In this document: piece by piece, positions 12,323-23,751 of the stretch | Numbering within the stretch: position 1 is the stretch's first letter | Layout: the number at the start of each line of letters is the position of its first letter | Origin: Orientallactaga sibirica | Taxonomy: Eukaryota > Chordata > Mammalia > Rodentia > Dipodidae | Assembly: GCA_036365145.1 (NCBI GenBank) | Contig: JAEOAD010002231.1 | Location: forward strand, 3,761,501 to 3,825,500 | Direction of reading: 5' to 3' | DNA length: 64,000 nucleotides | Notes under the pieces: model-generated | Told to the model about the DNA's origin: nothing | Database searches by the model: none | The model's input: the letters and a program-made list of their open reading frames with translations, nothing else | Position numbers and translations under genes: made by a program

Positions 12323-12433
12323 GGGATATAATGGAGATTGGAGTTCTAAAGTGGAATGGGGGAAGGGAGGGAAATATCATGTGTTTTTTGTAAGTACAGA
12401 AATTGTCAATAAAAATAATAATAATTTTTAAAA
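12323..12433 (+). mobile_element. 5'-truncated L1 3' end with perfect TSD
   Basis: About 110 bp of rodent-type L1 3' end ('gggggaagggagggaaatatcatg...gtacagaaattgtcaataaaaataa') plus an A-rich tail. It is flanked by an exact 17-bp TSD, aagaattgctgcctctc, at 12306-12322 and 12434-12450, which defines both ends. Confidence 0.9.
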
Positions 12434-12476
12434 AAGAATTGCTGCCTCTCATGCAGATGCTGCTTCTGCACTTACT

Positions 12477-12672
12477 TTAAAAAATTTTTTTAAATGTTTA
12501 TTTGAGAGAGTGAGAGAAAGAGGTAGATAGAAAATGGGTGCATCCGGGCTTCCCGCCCCTGCAAACAAACTCCAGACGCATGTGCCACCTTGTGTGGGTC
12601 CTGGAGAGTCAAACCTGGGTCCTTCGGCTTTGTCACAAATGCCTTAACCACTAAGCCATCTCTCCAGCCCTC
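12477..12672 (-). mobile_element. B2-like SINE
   Basis: A reverse copy ending 'aagccatctctccagccc'. TSD ctgcacttact lies at 12466-12476 and 12673-12683. Confidence 0.92.
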
Positions 12673-13201
12673 CTGCACTTACTCTTGTTGAGGACTTTGC
12701 AAGTCATAAAAGTTGAACTTAACCTTGCTGCTTTTCCAGGTCTTGTTTATACTAATGTGGATGGAGAGGATCTAGCTAGCAGTATAATGGTATATAACTA
12801 TGTGCTTTATATATAAAAACTGAATTTACTGTTCTAAGCAAACTCATTCCCTTGATCAATTTGAAATTCAAAACAAAATACTGTTCAGTCTCCCTTGGGA
12901 TCCAAGGAAATACTCATTGAATTTATGGGAATTTCCTGACAATCTGTTCCATTTAGTGGCTATGATTTTCTTAGAGATTTTTGTCTCTAAAAATATTTGC
13001 AACCTACAACTTTTCAGTCAGTACCAGTATCCAATGTCCTATATGGCGAGGAAGGGATGGAGAACATTGTCTCTGGCCCTTCTTATATGTGATTTATTTT
13101 GCCAGTGGGAGGATGGTGGCATGAAGATTGGGAAAGAGTCCTGAAATGAATGAACCAAATAAAATACATTTATTCATCCTGTACACAAAAAAGCATAATA
13201 T

Positions 13202-13474
13202 GGGCTGGAGAGATGGCTTAGGGGTTAAGGCGCCTGCCTCCTAAGGCTAAGAACACTGGTTCCAATATCCAGTGGTTCCAACCTCCAGGTCCCACGTTTA
13301 GCCAGATGCAAAGTGACACAAGGGCGCAATGCCACACTTGACCACAAGGGGGCGCACACATCTGGATTTTGTTCGCAGCAGCTGAGACACTGCTGGCACG
13401 CCCATCTCTGTCTTCCTCTCTCTCTCTCTCTCTCTGTGTGTCTCTTTCCAAAAAAATAATAAAAAATAAAAAAT
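13202..13474 (+). mobile_element. B2-like SINE, long form with CTCF-like core
   Basis: 'gggctggagagatggcttagg' opens the element, with the duplicated 'ggttccaa...tccag' block and CCACAAGGGGGCGC at 13342-13355, then CT repeats and an A-rich tail. The flanking repeat aaaagcataat recurs at 13475. Confidence 0.92.
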
Positions 13475-13499
13475 AAAAGCATAATGTTCTCAAGTTTCA

Positions 13500-13665
13500 T
13501 CTAAGCTGTTGCAAGTATTAACAGTGCATTCATTTTATTGCTTAGTAGTATTTCACTGGATTGATGTAACTGATTTGTTTAATCATTAACCCACTGAAGA
13601 AAAACTGGGTTGTTTCCAGCTGCTATGGAGATTCGTTTTCAGACTTTTTACTTCTTCTGCTGCTG

Positions 13666-13702
<37 letters not shown>

Positions 13703-13970
13703 AGGTAGGGTTTCACTCTAGCGCAGGCAGACCTGGAATTCACTATGTAGACTCAGGATGGCCTTGAACTCATGGCAATCTCCCTACCTCTGCCTCCCAA
13801 GTGCTGGGATTAAAGGTGTGTTTTCAGATGTTCATGTGGATATTACTTTTGGGTTTTTGGAATAAATACCCAAGATTCTTTTGGTAGTTGCATATTTAAT
13901 CTTCTATGAAACTGCCTATCTATTTCTAGAGTGGCTATACCATTTCACATTGCTGTCAGCAATGTCTTAG
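13500..13970. mobile_element. L1M-type 3' region relic, split by a B1
   Basis: Shared L1M 3'-region phrases are seen on both sides of the B1: 'gggttgtttccagctgctatgg', then 'aataaatacccaag' and 'ggctataccatttcacattgc'. The B1 at 13644-13819 interrupts it. Confidence 0.6.
13644..13819 (-). mobile_element. B1-like SINE inserted in the L1M relic
   Basis: A long poly-T tail is followed by the reverse B1 body up to 'gctgggattaaaggtgtg'. TSD gttttcaga lies at 13635-13643 and 13820-13828. Confidence 0.9.
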
Positions 13971-14771
13971 TGTTTTGGCACTGAGTCAGGGAGTATAGCT
14001 AGATGAGTAACGATCCCCTTCACTGCTATCTCAATATGCTCTAAGTCAATTAATGCTGATTCTATATTTAGGTATGCACCATCTTTTAGAGGCATTTAAC
14101 TTTATAAGATAGTTTTAGTAAATAGTTGAGATAATATTTTGGCAAAACACCAAAATGCTTGTTCTGGAAAGAGAAAGTTACAATTATGTAAACTTCTGAA
14201 AATACAGTCTGGTTTTGAATTTCACTGCTATGTATAACTAAGAGAAACAAATTGTTTTCAAGAAAAATGTGGAAAACCTCCTTTGACCTTATTCTAAACA
14301 AAAGCTGTCAGGAAGAATACATTTTTACATCACCTCATTAGAGGATATTTTTAAAAGAAAGGATTTTGCTAATTTTGAGTCTAATGTACTATGTTAAAAT
14401 ACAAAAAAATAGGGTTGTGTTTCAGAAAAAAATATTTTGTTGAAGCAATTAGTTTTGTTGTTATCAGGATACCTTTATTCCCACTTAAATATATATATAT
14501 TATAATGGGTTATACACTATTGTCCCCTCACCCTAACTCCCATTACCCTGGGTGTCCTCCTTACTGGGGTTCTGGTAGTCACTGTGGGGTCATGAAGGTC
14601 TCTAGGAAGTAGCAGGGAACCATGCCTCAGGGCATTCCTACCCACTCTGTGGCTCTTATAATCTTTCTGCCCCATCTTCTGTAAAGTTCCCTGAACCATG
14701 GCAAGTCTTTTGGGAGTCTGTTTTAGAGGTGAGTTCTTTGTAACCCCTGGATTTCTACTTGCATAGGTTTT

Positions 14772-14843
14772 TTTTTTGTTTTGTTTTGTTAGTTTTTAAA
14801 AAATATATCTTTATTTATTTGCAAGCAGAGAGAAACACACACA

Positions 14844-14900
<57 letters not shown>

Positions 14901-15050
14901 GGTGCACCAGGGCCTCTAGACACTTCACATGAGCTCTGGATATGTGTGCTATTTTGTGCATCTGGCTTTACGTGGGTACTGGGGAACTAAACCCAGCTCA
15001 TTGGATTTTGCAGGCAAGTGCCTTAACCACTGGGCCACCTCTCCAGCATC
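14772..15050 (-). mobile_element. B2-like SINE with CA/GA microsatellite tail
   Basis: An (AC)n run followed by an (AG)n run (14836-14898) is embedded between the tail and the body. The body ends 'accactgggccacctctccagc'. The repeat aggtttt is present on both sides. Confidence 0.85.
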
Positions 15051-15310
15051 AGGTTTTGATTTTTCTAAGTGTCTGTCAGCCTGGGGCTGGTTGTCAGTCT
15101 AGCAGTAAGAGCAATATTCATGATGTTGCTTCCTTTGCAATTTCTCCTGAGTCCTGGCAGAGGTAGAGGTGGAAAGTCTCGTGGTGGGCAGTTGACTATC
15201 TTCTTATCTTATTGATGGATCTAGGCTCTCCTCCATTTTCCCTGGCATGCCACAAACACAAAGGGTCTCCGTCACCCCATACCAGCAGCAAGGGAACCTA
15301 GTCCCACTTT

Positions 15311-15510
15311 TTAATAAAAAAAATTATTAGTAGACAGAGAGAGGGACTGAGAAAGGGAAGATGAGTATGGTCACATCAGGGCCTCTTAGGAACTCCAGGT
15401 ACCTGTGCCACTTTGTGCACCTGGCTTTACGTAGGTACTGGGGAAATGAACTCAGGGCAACAGGCTTTGTAAGCAAGTACTGTTAAACACTGAGCCATCT
15501 TCCTAGCTTC
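15311..15510 (-). mobile_element. Diverged B2-like SINE
   Basis: 'gacagagagagggactgagaaaggg' opens it, then 'gtgccactttgtgcacctggcttta', ending 'ctgagccatcttcctagc'. Confidence 0.8.
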
Positions 15511-16158
15511 ATATTACCATTTTTATTTGCGAGTATAATTGGTTAAAAGTAAATTTTTATCACCAGTATATGGTCCAGTAGCATCTGTGTGCTTATGTTT
15601 GACTTCTCCTTGATGAAAACAGAAAAGAGTTACACTGTAAAAGCATTTCAGCAGCTTTGATGCTATCCATGTTATTTTGGTGACAAGAACTGAGGGAAGC
15701 AGCCTTGCATTGTGTGGCCTTCCTAGGGTAGTACTCCACGGTGAGGTCCCCAAAGCAGCAGAAGTAATAGCAGCTGGATACTTCTTAGAAACCCAGTGCT
15801 CAGGATCTATCACAGACCTGTGCAAGAAACACTGGGGTAAGGCATAGCAATCTGCTTTAATGAGCCTTCCAAATAATTCAGATGGATGTCGCAGATTGAA
15901 AATGGTTTAGGGCAAGAAACATCAGAGCTGTCTATCTAAATGCCCTAGATAAAACAACAAGCACAATCAATAAATGGGCTATTGTCCTGAAAGGATTATT
16001 AAAACTACTTTAAGATTACATCTCACCGTAGTCAGAATAGCTGCCATTAGGAAAACTGATGTTAACAAATGCTGGCAAAGGTATGGGGAAAGAGGGAGCC
16101 ATATTCAGTGCTGTGAAGTGAAAATGAATGAATATAGCCACTATAGAAATCAGTGTGA

Positions 16159-16328
16159 AGCCGGGCATGGTGGTGCATGCCTTTAATCCCAGCACTTGGG
16201 AGGCAGAGGTAGGAGGATCGCTGTGAGTTCGAGGCCACCCTAAGACTACATAGTGAATTCAAGGTCAGCCTGGGCTAGAGTGAGACCCTACCTTGAAAAA
16301 CAAAACAAAACAACAACAACAACAACAA
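16159..16328 (+). mobile_element. B1-like SINE
   Basis: It runs from 'gccgggcatggtggtgcatgcc' through 'gggctagagtgagaccctaccttg' to a CAA-rich tail. The flanking repeat aatcagtgtg recurs after the tail. Confidence 0.92.
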
Positions 16329-17107
16329 AATCAGTGTGGAGGCTTCTCAAAAAGCTAAAAAGTGAACTACCATATGACCATGTTACACCACTCCTGTGCA
16401 TACACGCAAAGGTTTCTATGTGCTACAACAACAACAACATGTACATGTTTACTGCCACTGTGCACACTAGCAAGGAAATGGAACCAGTCAAGACACCAAT
16501 AAGCCAATGAATAGTAAAAGCGTGGCACATATACACAACGTAATTTTACTCAGTTTAAAATTAATTCTTTCTGCCTAAAAAGCACATTACATGGTATCTA
16601 AATTCCAACAAGTATCCTTTATATGTTTAACTGCATTTCTAAAAATGAGGAAAATCCAGACTAAAAAACAAAAAGGAGATAAAAGTCAAAAATTGGGAGA
16701 AGGATTGAAAACTGGCATAATAACCAAGATGGCCTGAGGAAAATATTAGAGACCTGCACTTAAACAAAAAAATGAGGATAGTAGTCCTTCATGTCATGGT
16801 AGAGTTGGAACTACTGTCACTACCTAAATGTAAAAATTCAATTTTGAGGAGATGCATTAAAAAGTCCTATCCAACAACAAAGGAAGCTGATAAAAGATAA
16901 TTATCTGTTTAAAGTGCACTCCAAATAAGGAAAGATGGGAAGAATTTGAAGCTGAAAGCTAATGATAATGGTCTTAAGTTCTAATACTCTGTAATGCCTG
17001 TCATAAGGAAATATTAATACTTTTTTGTAGTATTTACCCTTAAACATAATTATAAAAGCTAGGAAACTGAACTATGGGAAGAAAGGGGGTTACTAAAAGA
17101 ACAAGCC

Positions 17108-17450
17108 AAGGGGCTGAAGAATTGGCTCAGCAGATGAAGCATTTGTCATGCAAACATGCATACATGGTTAGATCACCAGCACCCTTGTAACTGCTAGGTG
17201 GACATGGCAGCCTGCCTGAAACCCCAGTGCTCAGGAGGCAGAAAGGGGATCCCCAGGACAAACTGGCTAGCTAGGTTACCCCAGTTGGCAAGCTCTGAGT
17301 TCAAGCAACAGATGCTGCCACAGCAAATAATGTGGATAGCAATCAAGAAGACATCCAACCTCTGCCTCCACATGCACTCAACCATCCACTACATAGGCAC
17401 ACACCCACACATATACACATGTGTGTGCACAACACACACACCACATGCAA
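17108..17450 (+). mobile_element. B4/RSINE1-like SINE
   Basis: A tRNA-like head 'gggctgaagaattggctcagcag' is followed by a B1-like middle 'ctgaaaccccagtgctcaggagg' and '...acctctgcctccacatgcac', ending in a CA-rich tail. Confidence 0.65.
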
Positions 17451-17824
17451 AAAGGTATAATTTATAGTAATAAAGAATATAGCTTTTAAATAAATAGCAA
17501 TAAAAGATATTTCTTTTAAATAAGATTTTAAACAGTTGAGAAAAATGGATTATGAACTATCAAATAATTAGTAAATATATATTAAGTTTTATTAGGTATG
17601 ATAAATGACATGGTGATTAGTTGTGATTTTTTCCTTTTTACTTTTTTTCTTAAGATTCTATACTTGCACTCCCCCTCTGCACCATCTCCCTGTCCCTACC
17701 CCACTTTTATCCTCCCACTTCCAGTACCCCTGACTTTCTTATACATAAGACCTGCCACTTTCCCTCACATGGGCTTCTTTCTAGTTGCCTGGCATTTACA
17801 CACAAGTTTTCAACTAGGATCATA

Positions 17825-18132
17825 TGTGTGTGCATGCATGTATGCACACCTTATGTATATGTGAGTGGAGGCCAGAGAAGGTTGGTGTTTGTTTATCCAC
17901 TTGTTTCCTTGAGAAAAAGTATGTGTGTGATTCCACTGCTTGCTTGTTCTTTGTGAATCCCAGCAATTCTCCAGTCTCTGCTCCCCATAGAATTGGGGTT
18001 ACAGACAAGTGTGGCTATGTCCAGCTGTGTACATGGGTGCTGTGGAATTGAAGTCAGGTGAACACCGGCTTCCTCAGGCCCTCATGCTTGTGCATTAAGT
18101 GCTCTTTCTTGCTGAGTCATCTCTCCAGTCCC
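17825..18132 (-). mobile_element. B4/RSINE1-like SINE
   Basis: Reverse copy: a TG-rich start, 'gtgagtggaggccagagaagg', 'ttggggttacagacaagtgtggc', 'ctcatgcttgtgcattaagtgc', and the end 'gagtcatctctccagtccc'. Confidence 0.7.
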
Positions 18133-18189
18133 ATAATGTTATTTTTTTAATTGTATGTTTTAAAATATATTACCTGGGATTTGTACAAC

Positions 18190-18418
18190 AGCTGGCAAAA
18201 TGGCTTAGTGATTGCCTGCAAAGCCTAAGGACTCATGTTCAACTTTCCAAATCTCTTGTAAGCCAGACGCACAAGGTGACACAAGCACACAAGGTCACAC
18301 ATGTGCACAAGGTCGCACAAGATGGCACATGTGTCTGGAGTTTGATTGCAGTGGCTAGAGGTCCTGGTATGCCAATTCTCTCTCTTTCTCATTCTCTCTC
18401 ACTCTCAAAAAAAATTTA
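18190..18418 (+). mobile_element. B2-like SINE with internal tandem expansion
   Basis: 'gctggcaaaatggcttagtg' begins the element. Between about 18267 and 18335 the body phrase 'cacaaggt(c/g)(a/g)cacaa' occurs three to four times instead of once. It ends with CT runs and an A tail. Confidence 0.8.
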
Positions 18419-18633
18419 AAAATGATAGCAAAGACAAAAGGAATAGCAAATTTGGAAAGTACTAAATCTGATCACATGTACATATAAGTTTTTTCACAAT
18501 AAAAATAAAACATTAATAGATATTAGATATATTAGCAGAACATTTGATACAGACAAGCAGGAATCAGAGAATGGAAATCTGGATCTGAAGAGAGTATACA
18601 GATTGTAAAGAAAACATTAAAAACAAAACTCAC

Positions 18634-18727
18634 CTTCCTTTGGGCTTACTGCTGCAGGAAGACCATTCCAGTCAAGGGTCCAAGTAGGGGAAGGGTGGGG
18701 AGAAAACATCACTTCAATCCCTTTTTC
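18634..18727 (-). CDS. GSTCD: GSTCD fourth coding exon
   Basis: Read on the minus strand, an acceptor '...catattctag' precedes GAAAAAGGG, which opens EKGIEVMFSPHPSPTWTLDW. The exon continues to AVSPKE plus one base and then a GTGAGT donor. It is 94 nt, so it leaves phase 1. It continues exactly in frame from the phase-0 end of the exon at 20601. This stretch links the GST C-terminal-like part to the methyltransferase-like domain of GSTCD. The next exon was not found to the left, so it lies beyond the window. Confidence 0.92.
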
Positions 18728-19269
18728 CTAGAATATGAAATGAGACCTTTCCAAATTAATGAATTTTTAAAAATCTTATTTTATGTTAAAGGCCAGATTT
18801 GTTTACACTGGTAAAAGAATTAACAATAATAATCATCAGACAATTAGCAAAATATTTTGTTACAAAAGATAAAATGTTCTTTTTTTTGTTTTTACATCAC
18901 AGTTATTTTACTTTTTTTTTACACTTAGGTAATAAAATGTAAAGCTGAAAATACACAGGAGTAACAAGCCACCTAGAAATATACTACTACAGAAATAGTC
19001 ATGTGAGGATAAAATTTCATAAGTCACACCGAATCATAAAAAAGCTGATTTTGTATATGTCTAAATTCTATTTTTACATGTATGAAAACTGCCACAACAC
19101 CTGTAAGCTACACTGATGGTACCAAAAACCACGACTGTAACTGACAGCCTAAAACATCAACCCTCCCAGTTGAAGAGTCTATAATTTCTAGAGAAGGACT
19201 TCTTAACAAAATGGATTCTAACATTTTGAAGAAAGAGCACCACTTTTCAATACATTAAATTTTTTTTCC

Positions 19270-19410
19270 TATGGTAGAAGCAGTATATTTAGCACTTAGG
19301 AGGTAAGAGGCAAGAGGTTCAGGAATCAAGGCTAGTCATGGCAGTAGCAAGATTTAGACCAGCTTGGGCCACGTGAGACTCAGTCTCAAAACAAAGAAGA
19401 AGGCTGCAAA
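19270..19410 (+). mobile_element. Old B1-like relic
   Basis: 'agcacttaggaggtaagagg', 'gaccagcttgggccacgtgagac' and 'tcagtctcaaaac' match a diverged B1 body. Confidence 0.5.
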
Positions 19411-19554
19411 TTTATTTGATTTATAGACAGTGGACTGGCAAACACATGGATTCATACACCACTCCAGTCACATTCTAGGTCCACATCTCCTGGCAGAGAT
19501 AATTCAGATACTGTTACCTGTAGGAATAACCTATTTAAAAGCAACCTTGAAGCG

Positions 19555-19675
19555 AGGGCTGGTGGTATACACACATCTAAATGCTAGAAAGTGTGAGGCA
19601 GTAGAATCACTTGAGCTCATGAATTTGAGGATGAGGTAAACAAGATGAGAGCTCCTATCTCCAAAGCAAAAAATT
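19555..19675 (+). mobile_element. Old B1-like relic
   Basis: 'ctggtggtatacacacatctaaatgc' and 'aggcagtagaatcacttgagctcatg' followed by an A-rich end suggest an old B1. Confidence 0.5.
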
Positions 19676-20087
19676 AATACCAATTTAAAAATAAAAATCT
19701 GTGCCTTAACTCTTTATCAGTTATTTGGGGATTACTTTCCATTACGAAAACTAAGTGAATTTGGGCCCAAAGGGAAAAAGTTCTTTTATTAGGTACAGTG
19801 ATTTAGGTAGTCTAGGGCTAGAGTACTTACTTGTCCCCCAAAAGGTAAACACGTCTTTCTGACATCATTTGTGCCACTTTATTTCCTTCATTCTAGTTTA
19901 CACATATTGACTTTACTATGATCATTTCCAAACTCATTCTTACCTTAGGGTCTTTTTAAAAATACAACTACATTGAGATAATATTCTTGTATACTACAAA
20001 ATTTACTCTTTTAAAGTATACAAACTGTGGTTAAGTTAATTGAGACAGTTACTATTTTATTTCTTTAAGTTTAAATCATCTCAAACT

Positions 20088-20248
20088 GTTTTTTTTTTTT
20101 TTTTTTTTTTTTTGATTTTTGAGGATTTTGCTCTAGTCCAAGCTGACCTAGAATTCACTATGTAGTCTCAGGGTGGCCTCAAACAGCGACCCACCTACCT
20201 CTGCCTCTCAAGTGCTGGGATTAAAGGCATGCGCCACCACGTCCTTCT
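20088..20248 (-). mobile_element. B1-like SINE
   Basis: A long poly-T tail precedes the reverse body 'gctgacctagaattcactatgtag'...'gcgccaccacgtcc'. A perfect 15-bp TSD, aaatcatctcaaact, lies at 20073-20087 and 20249-20263. Confidence 0.95.
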
Positions 20249-20600
20249 AAATCATCTCAAACTTAAAGATTGATCAATGTTTTGCAATATAAAAATTTCA
20301 GGTTAAAATATACACCTGACAAAATCTGATGTGAAATTGGACCATCTCATGAATATTAAAACAAAGTTTTAAGAAAAATGCTGTTCTAAAGTAGATATTA
20401 TGACATAGCTCCAAAAATACATAATATTAAAATTTTTCTTCTTACTTTACTCAACTGTAAGACTAGATAAATATTAGTTGCTAAAAAGTAATATGAGATA
20501 GCTATGAATAAAATTTATAACATTATGTCAAGAAACAATTATCACTTGGAAAAGAATGCTATAAAAATTTTTTGAATGAAAATTTTATTAGAACAATTAC

Positions 20601-20852
20601 CATTAACTTGGTCATAGTTGGTCTTGGTCCTCCAATAAATAAAGGATCATTTTGTTCTTCCATACTTGTGGCTTCACTTAAGTTCGGATGCTGTTCATTT
20701 GAAGTAGTCAACAACTCTGGTAAGACAAGAAATTGGATTCCACACTTGGAAGCTGCTGTTTGAATTCTTGGTATTTCCTGGATCCTCTGGTACCATGAAA
20801 CTAACAATGGAAATTGAATCAACTTCTCAGAAAATTTCTTGCAGATAATTAC
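20601..20852 (-). CDS. GSTCD: GSTCD third coding exon
   Basis: On the minus strand the acceptor '...ttccctag' is followed by GTAATTATC, coding VIICKKFSEKLIQFPLLVSW. The exon ends PRPTMTKLM before the donor GTAATT. It is 252 nt, 84 codons, with phase 0 at both ends. It covers the end of the GST C-terminal-like helical region (WYQRIQ is a typical tail motif of GST-like folds) and an acidic linker. Start and end splice sites agree with the reading frames of the flanking exons. Confidence 0.95.
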
Positions 20853-20904
20853 CTAGGGAAAATAAGGATGAAATACATTATCATAAGTAATTTTTTTTTT
20901 TTTA

Positions 20905-21120
20905 GGGCTGGAGAGATGGCTTAACAGTTAAGCGCTTGCTTGTGAAGCTTAAGGACCCTGGTTTGAGGTTTGATTCCCCAGGATCCACATAAGCCAGATG
21001 TATAAGGTAGCTCATGCATCTGGAGTTTGTTTACAGTGGCTGGTCACCCTGATGTGCCTATTCTCTCTCTCTCTACCTCTTTCTCTCTCTGTCACTGTCA
21101 AATAAATAAATAAAATTTTA
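20905..21120 (+). mobile_element. B2-like SINE
   Basis: 'gggctggagagatggcttaacag' begins it and a ctgtcaaataaataaataaaa tail ends it. It is tail-to-tail with the next copy. Confidence 0.9.
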
Positions 21121-21293
21121 AAATTTATTTACAAGAAGAGAGAGGAAGGTAAAATAGGCATGGCAGGGCCTCTTGTCAGTGCAAACGAACTCCAGATACA
21201 TATGTGACTTTGTGGTATTGGAGAATTGAACCTGGACCATCAGGTTTTACAAGCAAGTAAGTGCCTTTAGCCACTGAGCCATCTCTCTAGCTC
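21121..21293 (-). mobile_element. B2-like SINE
   Basis: The reverse copy ends 'ccactgagccatctctctagc'. It lies against the tail of the preceding forward copy, making an inverted pair. Confidence 0.88.
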
Positions 21294-21439
21294 CTATGAG
21301 GCATTTTTGATTATTTATAACAGTTGAAATAAGATAAATACATGTCATAAAATCCACATACCTATGGGGACAATCCAAACAGTGAATTTTAGTAAATTCA
21401 AACAACCACACAACTATTACTATCCACATCTAGAATACT

Positions 21440-22330
21440 GTGTCAACCGAAAAAGGACTCTATACCATTTGCAGTCAATTTCTGCTCCCATGATCAGTTG
21501 TAGGTAACCAGTGGTTTGCTGTCTATGTTTATAATTTTGACTGTTCTAGAATTCCATACAAATGGAATCATACAAAGTAACTGTCTTTTCTCATTTAATA
21601 TCATGTTTGTGAGGTTCATACATATAGTTATGTTTACCAGTCACTGGCTTCTTTTTATTGTGAATAGAAGTCATTGTAGAGACATAGTGTATTCTGTTCA
21701 TCCATTCAATAGGCGAGGGACATTTGTACATTTCCAGATTTTTGGCTATTATGAATAGTTTGGCCATTATCACTAATGCTAGTAAGCATATTAATATGCA
21801 AGTGTAACTGCAAAATATTTTGGGGGGGGCTGGAGGGATGGCTTAGCAGTTAAGGCATTTGCCTCCCAATGCCAAAGGACCCAGGCTCAATTCCCCAGGA
21901 CCCACGTAAGCCAGATGCACAAAGTGATGCATGGGTCTGGAGTCCAGTGGAAATGGCTAGAAGCCCTGGTGCGCCCATTCTCTCTGTCTCTTTCTCTCTC
22001 AAATAAATAAATAAATAAATAAATAAATAAATATAAAAATTGATTTTTTTTTCTTTTTTTAGATATAGATATTTAGGAGACAAACTGGTAGGTTATGTGG
22101 TAACTGCATGTTTAACTTTTTAAAAAAACTGCTGAATTATTCTCCATTGTGGCCATACCATTTTATACTCCTACTATAAATTTTATAGAGATTCTAGATT
22201 CCCTATATCTTGCCAACACTTGATATTGTTACTTATGTTTGTTTCAGCCATTCTTGTAAGTATGCAGTAAAATCCCACTGTGATTTTCATTTTCATTTTC
22301 CTATGATTAATAAAGCTGAACATCAAGTAG
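21440..22330. mobile_element. L1M-type 3' region relic, split by a SINE
   Basis: Phrases typical of old mammalian L1 3' regions occur in order: 'atggaatcatacaaagtaac', 'tttttggctattatgaatag', 'ttatgtggtaactgcatg', 'ccattgtggccataccattt' and 'ttgccaacacttgatattg'. The SINE at 21826-22035 interrupts it. Confidence 0.65.
21826..22035 (+). mobile_element. B2-like SINE
   Basis: 'ggggctggagggatggcttagc' opens the element and a long (AAAT)n tail ends it. It sits within the L1M relic. Confidence 0.92.
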
Positions 22331-22721
22331 AGAATACACAATTCTACAATGAGGTTTTAAAATCTAAGATAAGAGCAAATCTTCCACTTGGGAAATTATG
22401 AAAAAGAAAAAAGAAATTTATGCTAGTTTTGCTGTTGTACCTCAAACTGCAAAGGTTATGGCCAAAAGATGTGGTACTTACTTAAAGTAGAGAAGGCACT
22501 ACATTTGTTTGTGTATGTATACAACATACCATATCATATACACATAAATACATATATGAAAAAAATAGTATAGCATCTGTGCTATATGTGGTTTTAGGCC
22601 TACATTAGTGGTAATGGAATATATCTCCCATAGATAAAATGGACAATTATAGTACTATTCAGAGGGCATTTTTATAAAATAGCCTTCAAAATTAATAGTA
22701 AAGTTTTAAAAAATTAAAGCA

Positions 22722-23480
22722 TCCTCCCTGTAGCTGACAGAAAGCTGGAAAAAGCTGCACAATATGCAGCCCTGTTGGAGACAGACATCATCAGCAGCAA
22801 ATACAGTGGACACTGCAAGCCTCAAGTTGGGCCGGCTAGGCCAAATGACCAAACATGCGCAATAGTGGCATGTTTGTTATGGGGGAAACCAACTGCTCTC
22901 TAATTGGACTGGAGGCCTGCTCCGCTGTATGGGAGGGAATACATGCCTGATTCTGAAAACCTAATCAAAAGCCTATGGTGAGGGAGGTCATGAGCATTAG
23001 AAATGTAATGCCTGCTCTTGCCTGGCTAAATGCCTATATTATGTTCACCAAACTGCCCCGTAAGCACTTTACCTAATGTTGACACCCATATATTAATGCT
23101 ACCCTCACTTTTGGTTAGAGAAGCTTCTCTTTTCAGATGGCAGTGACCACTGGGATGACCCAAAAGGCACTACAGTGCTGAGAAGATGTGATAGAAGAGT
23201 GTACAGCACTGAAACATCTCTATCACAACCTCCAAGGCTCAGGGTCCATTGTGGAAGAGGTGGCGTAAAGAATTTAACAGCCACAGGAAGGGCAGGACTA
23301 CTTACAATGCAATTGAACACACAGAAACTGCCGTTGATAACCATGACCTCGCAGTGCCTAGCACTACCTTCACAAGACCCTCATAATAGGAGGAAAAAAT
23401 AACATCAAAATAAAAGAGAGACTAATGGAGAGAGGGAGGAGATATGATAGAGAGTGGATTTGTGAATGATGTAAAAATCA
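22722..23480 (+). mobile_element. Rodent L1 3' end copy
   Basis: It is colinear with the copy at 34815-35570. Shared phrases include 'tgctctctaattggactgg', 'ggaggcctgctc', 'gagaagcttctcttttcag' (close variant) and 'ctcagggtccattg'. The open frames here are fragments of the non-coding 3' region. Confidence 0.75.
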
Positions 23481-23487
23481 TCATTTT

Positions 23488-23673
23488 GGGGCTAAAGAGA
23501 TGACTTAGCAGTTACGGCACTTGACTGTGAAGCCTAATGACCCAAGTTCAACTCCCCAGAGCCCATGTACACCAGATACACATGGGGGCACATAAATCTG
23601 GAGTTCATTTGCAGTGGCTAGAGTCCCTGTCATGCCCATTGTCTCTGTCTCTCTAATAATAAAGTATTTTTTA
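23488..23673 (+). mobile_element. B2-like SINE
   Basis: 'gggctaaagagatgacttagc' begins it, with a shortened CT run and an aataataaag tail. Confidence 0.85.
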
Positions 23674-23751
23674 AAGACTTGAGCCCTTAACAAGAGCTTG
23701 GGGAGAGCACATGAAAAGAAGGGCCCTGGAGAGGGTGAGATGAAGCCTATC

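Larger units (their letters stand above)
1..18633 (-). other. GSTCD: GSTCD intron (after fourth coding exon), incomplete
   Basis: No exon was recognised here. It holds SINEs, MLT1/MaLR LTRs, an LTR-like segment at about 6890-7420, an L1M relic at 13500-13960 and an L1 3' end at 12323. The stretches 1-960, 1590-2340, 3330-4110, 7870-8930, 9600-10180, 13960-14790, 16330-17100 and 18420-18630 are AT-rich, and I see nothing specific in them. Confidence 0.8.
18728..20600 (-). other. GSTCD: GSTCD intron between third and fourth coding exons
   Basis: This 1.9-kb intron holds two old B1-like relics and one B1 with a perfect TSD. The rest is AT-rich and unassigned. Confidence 0.9.
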
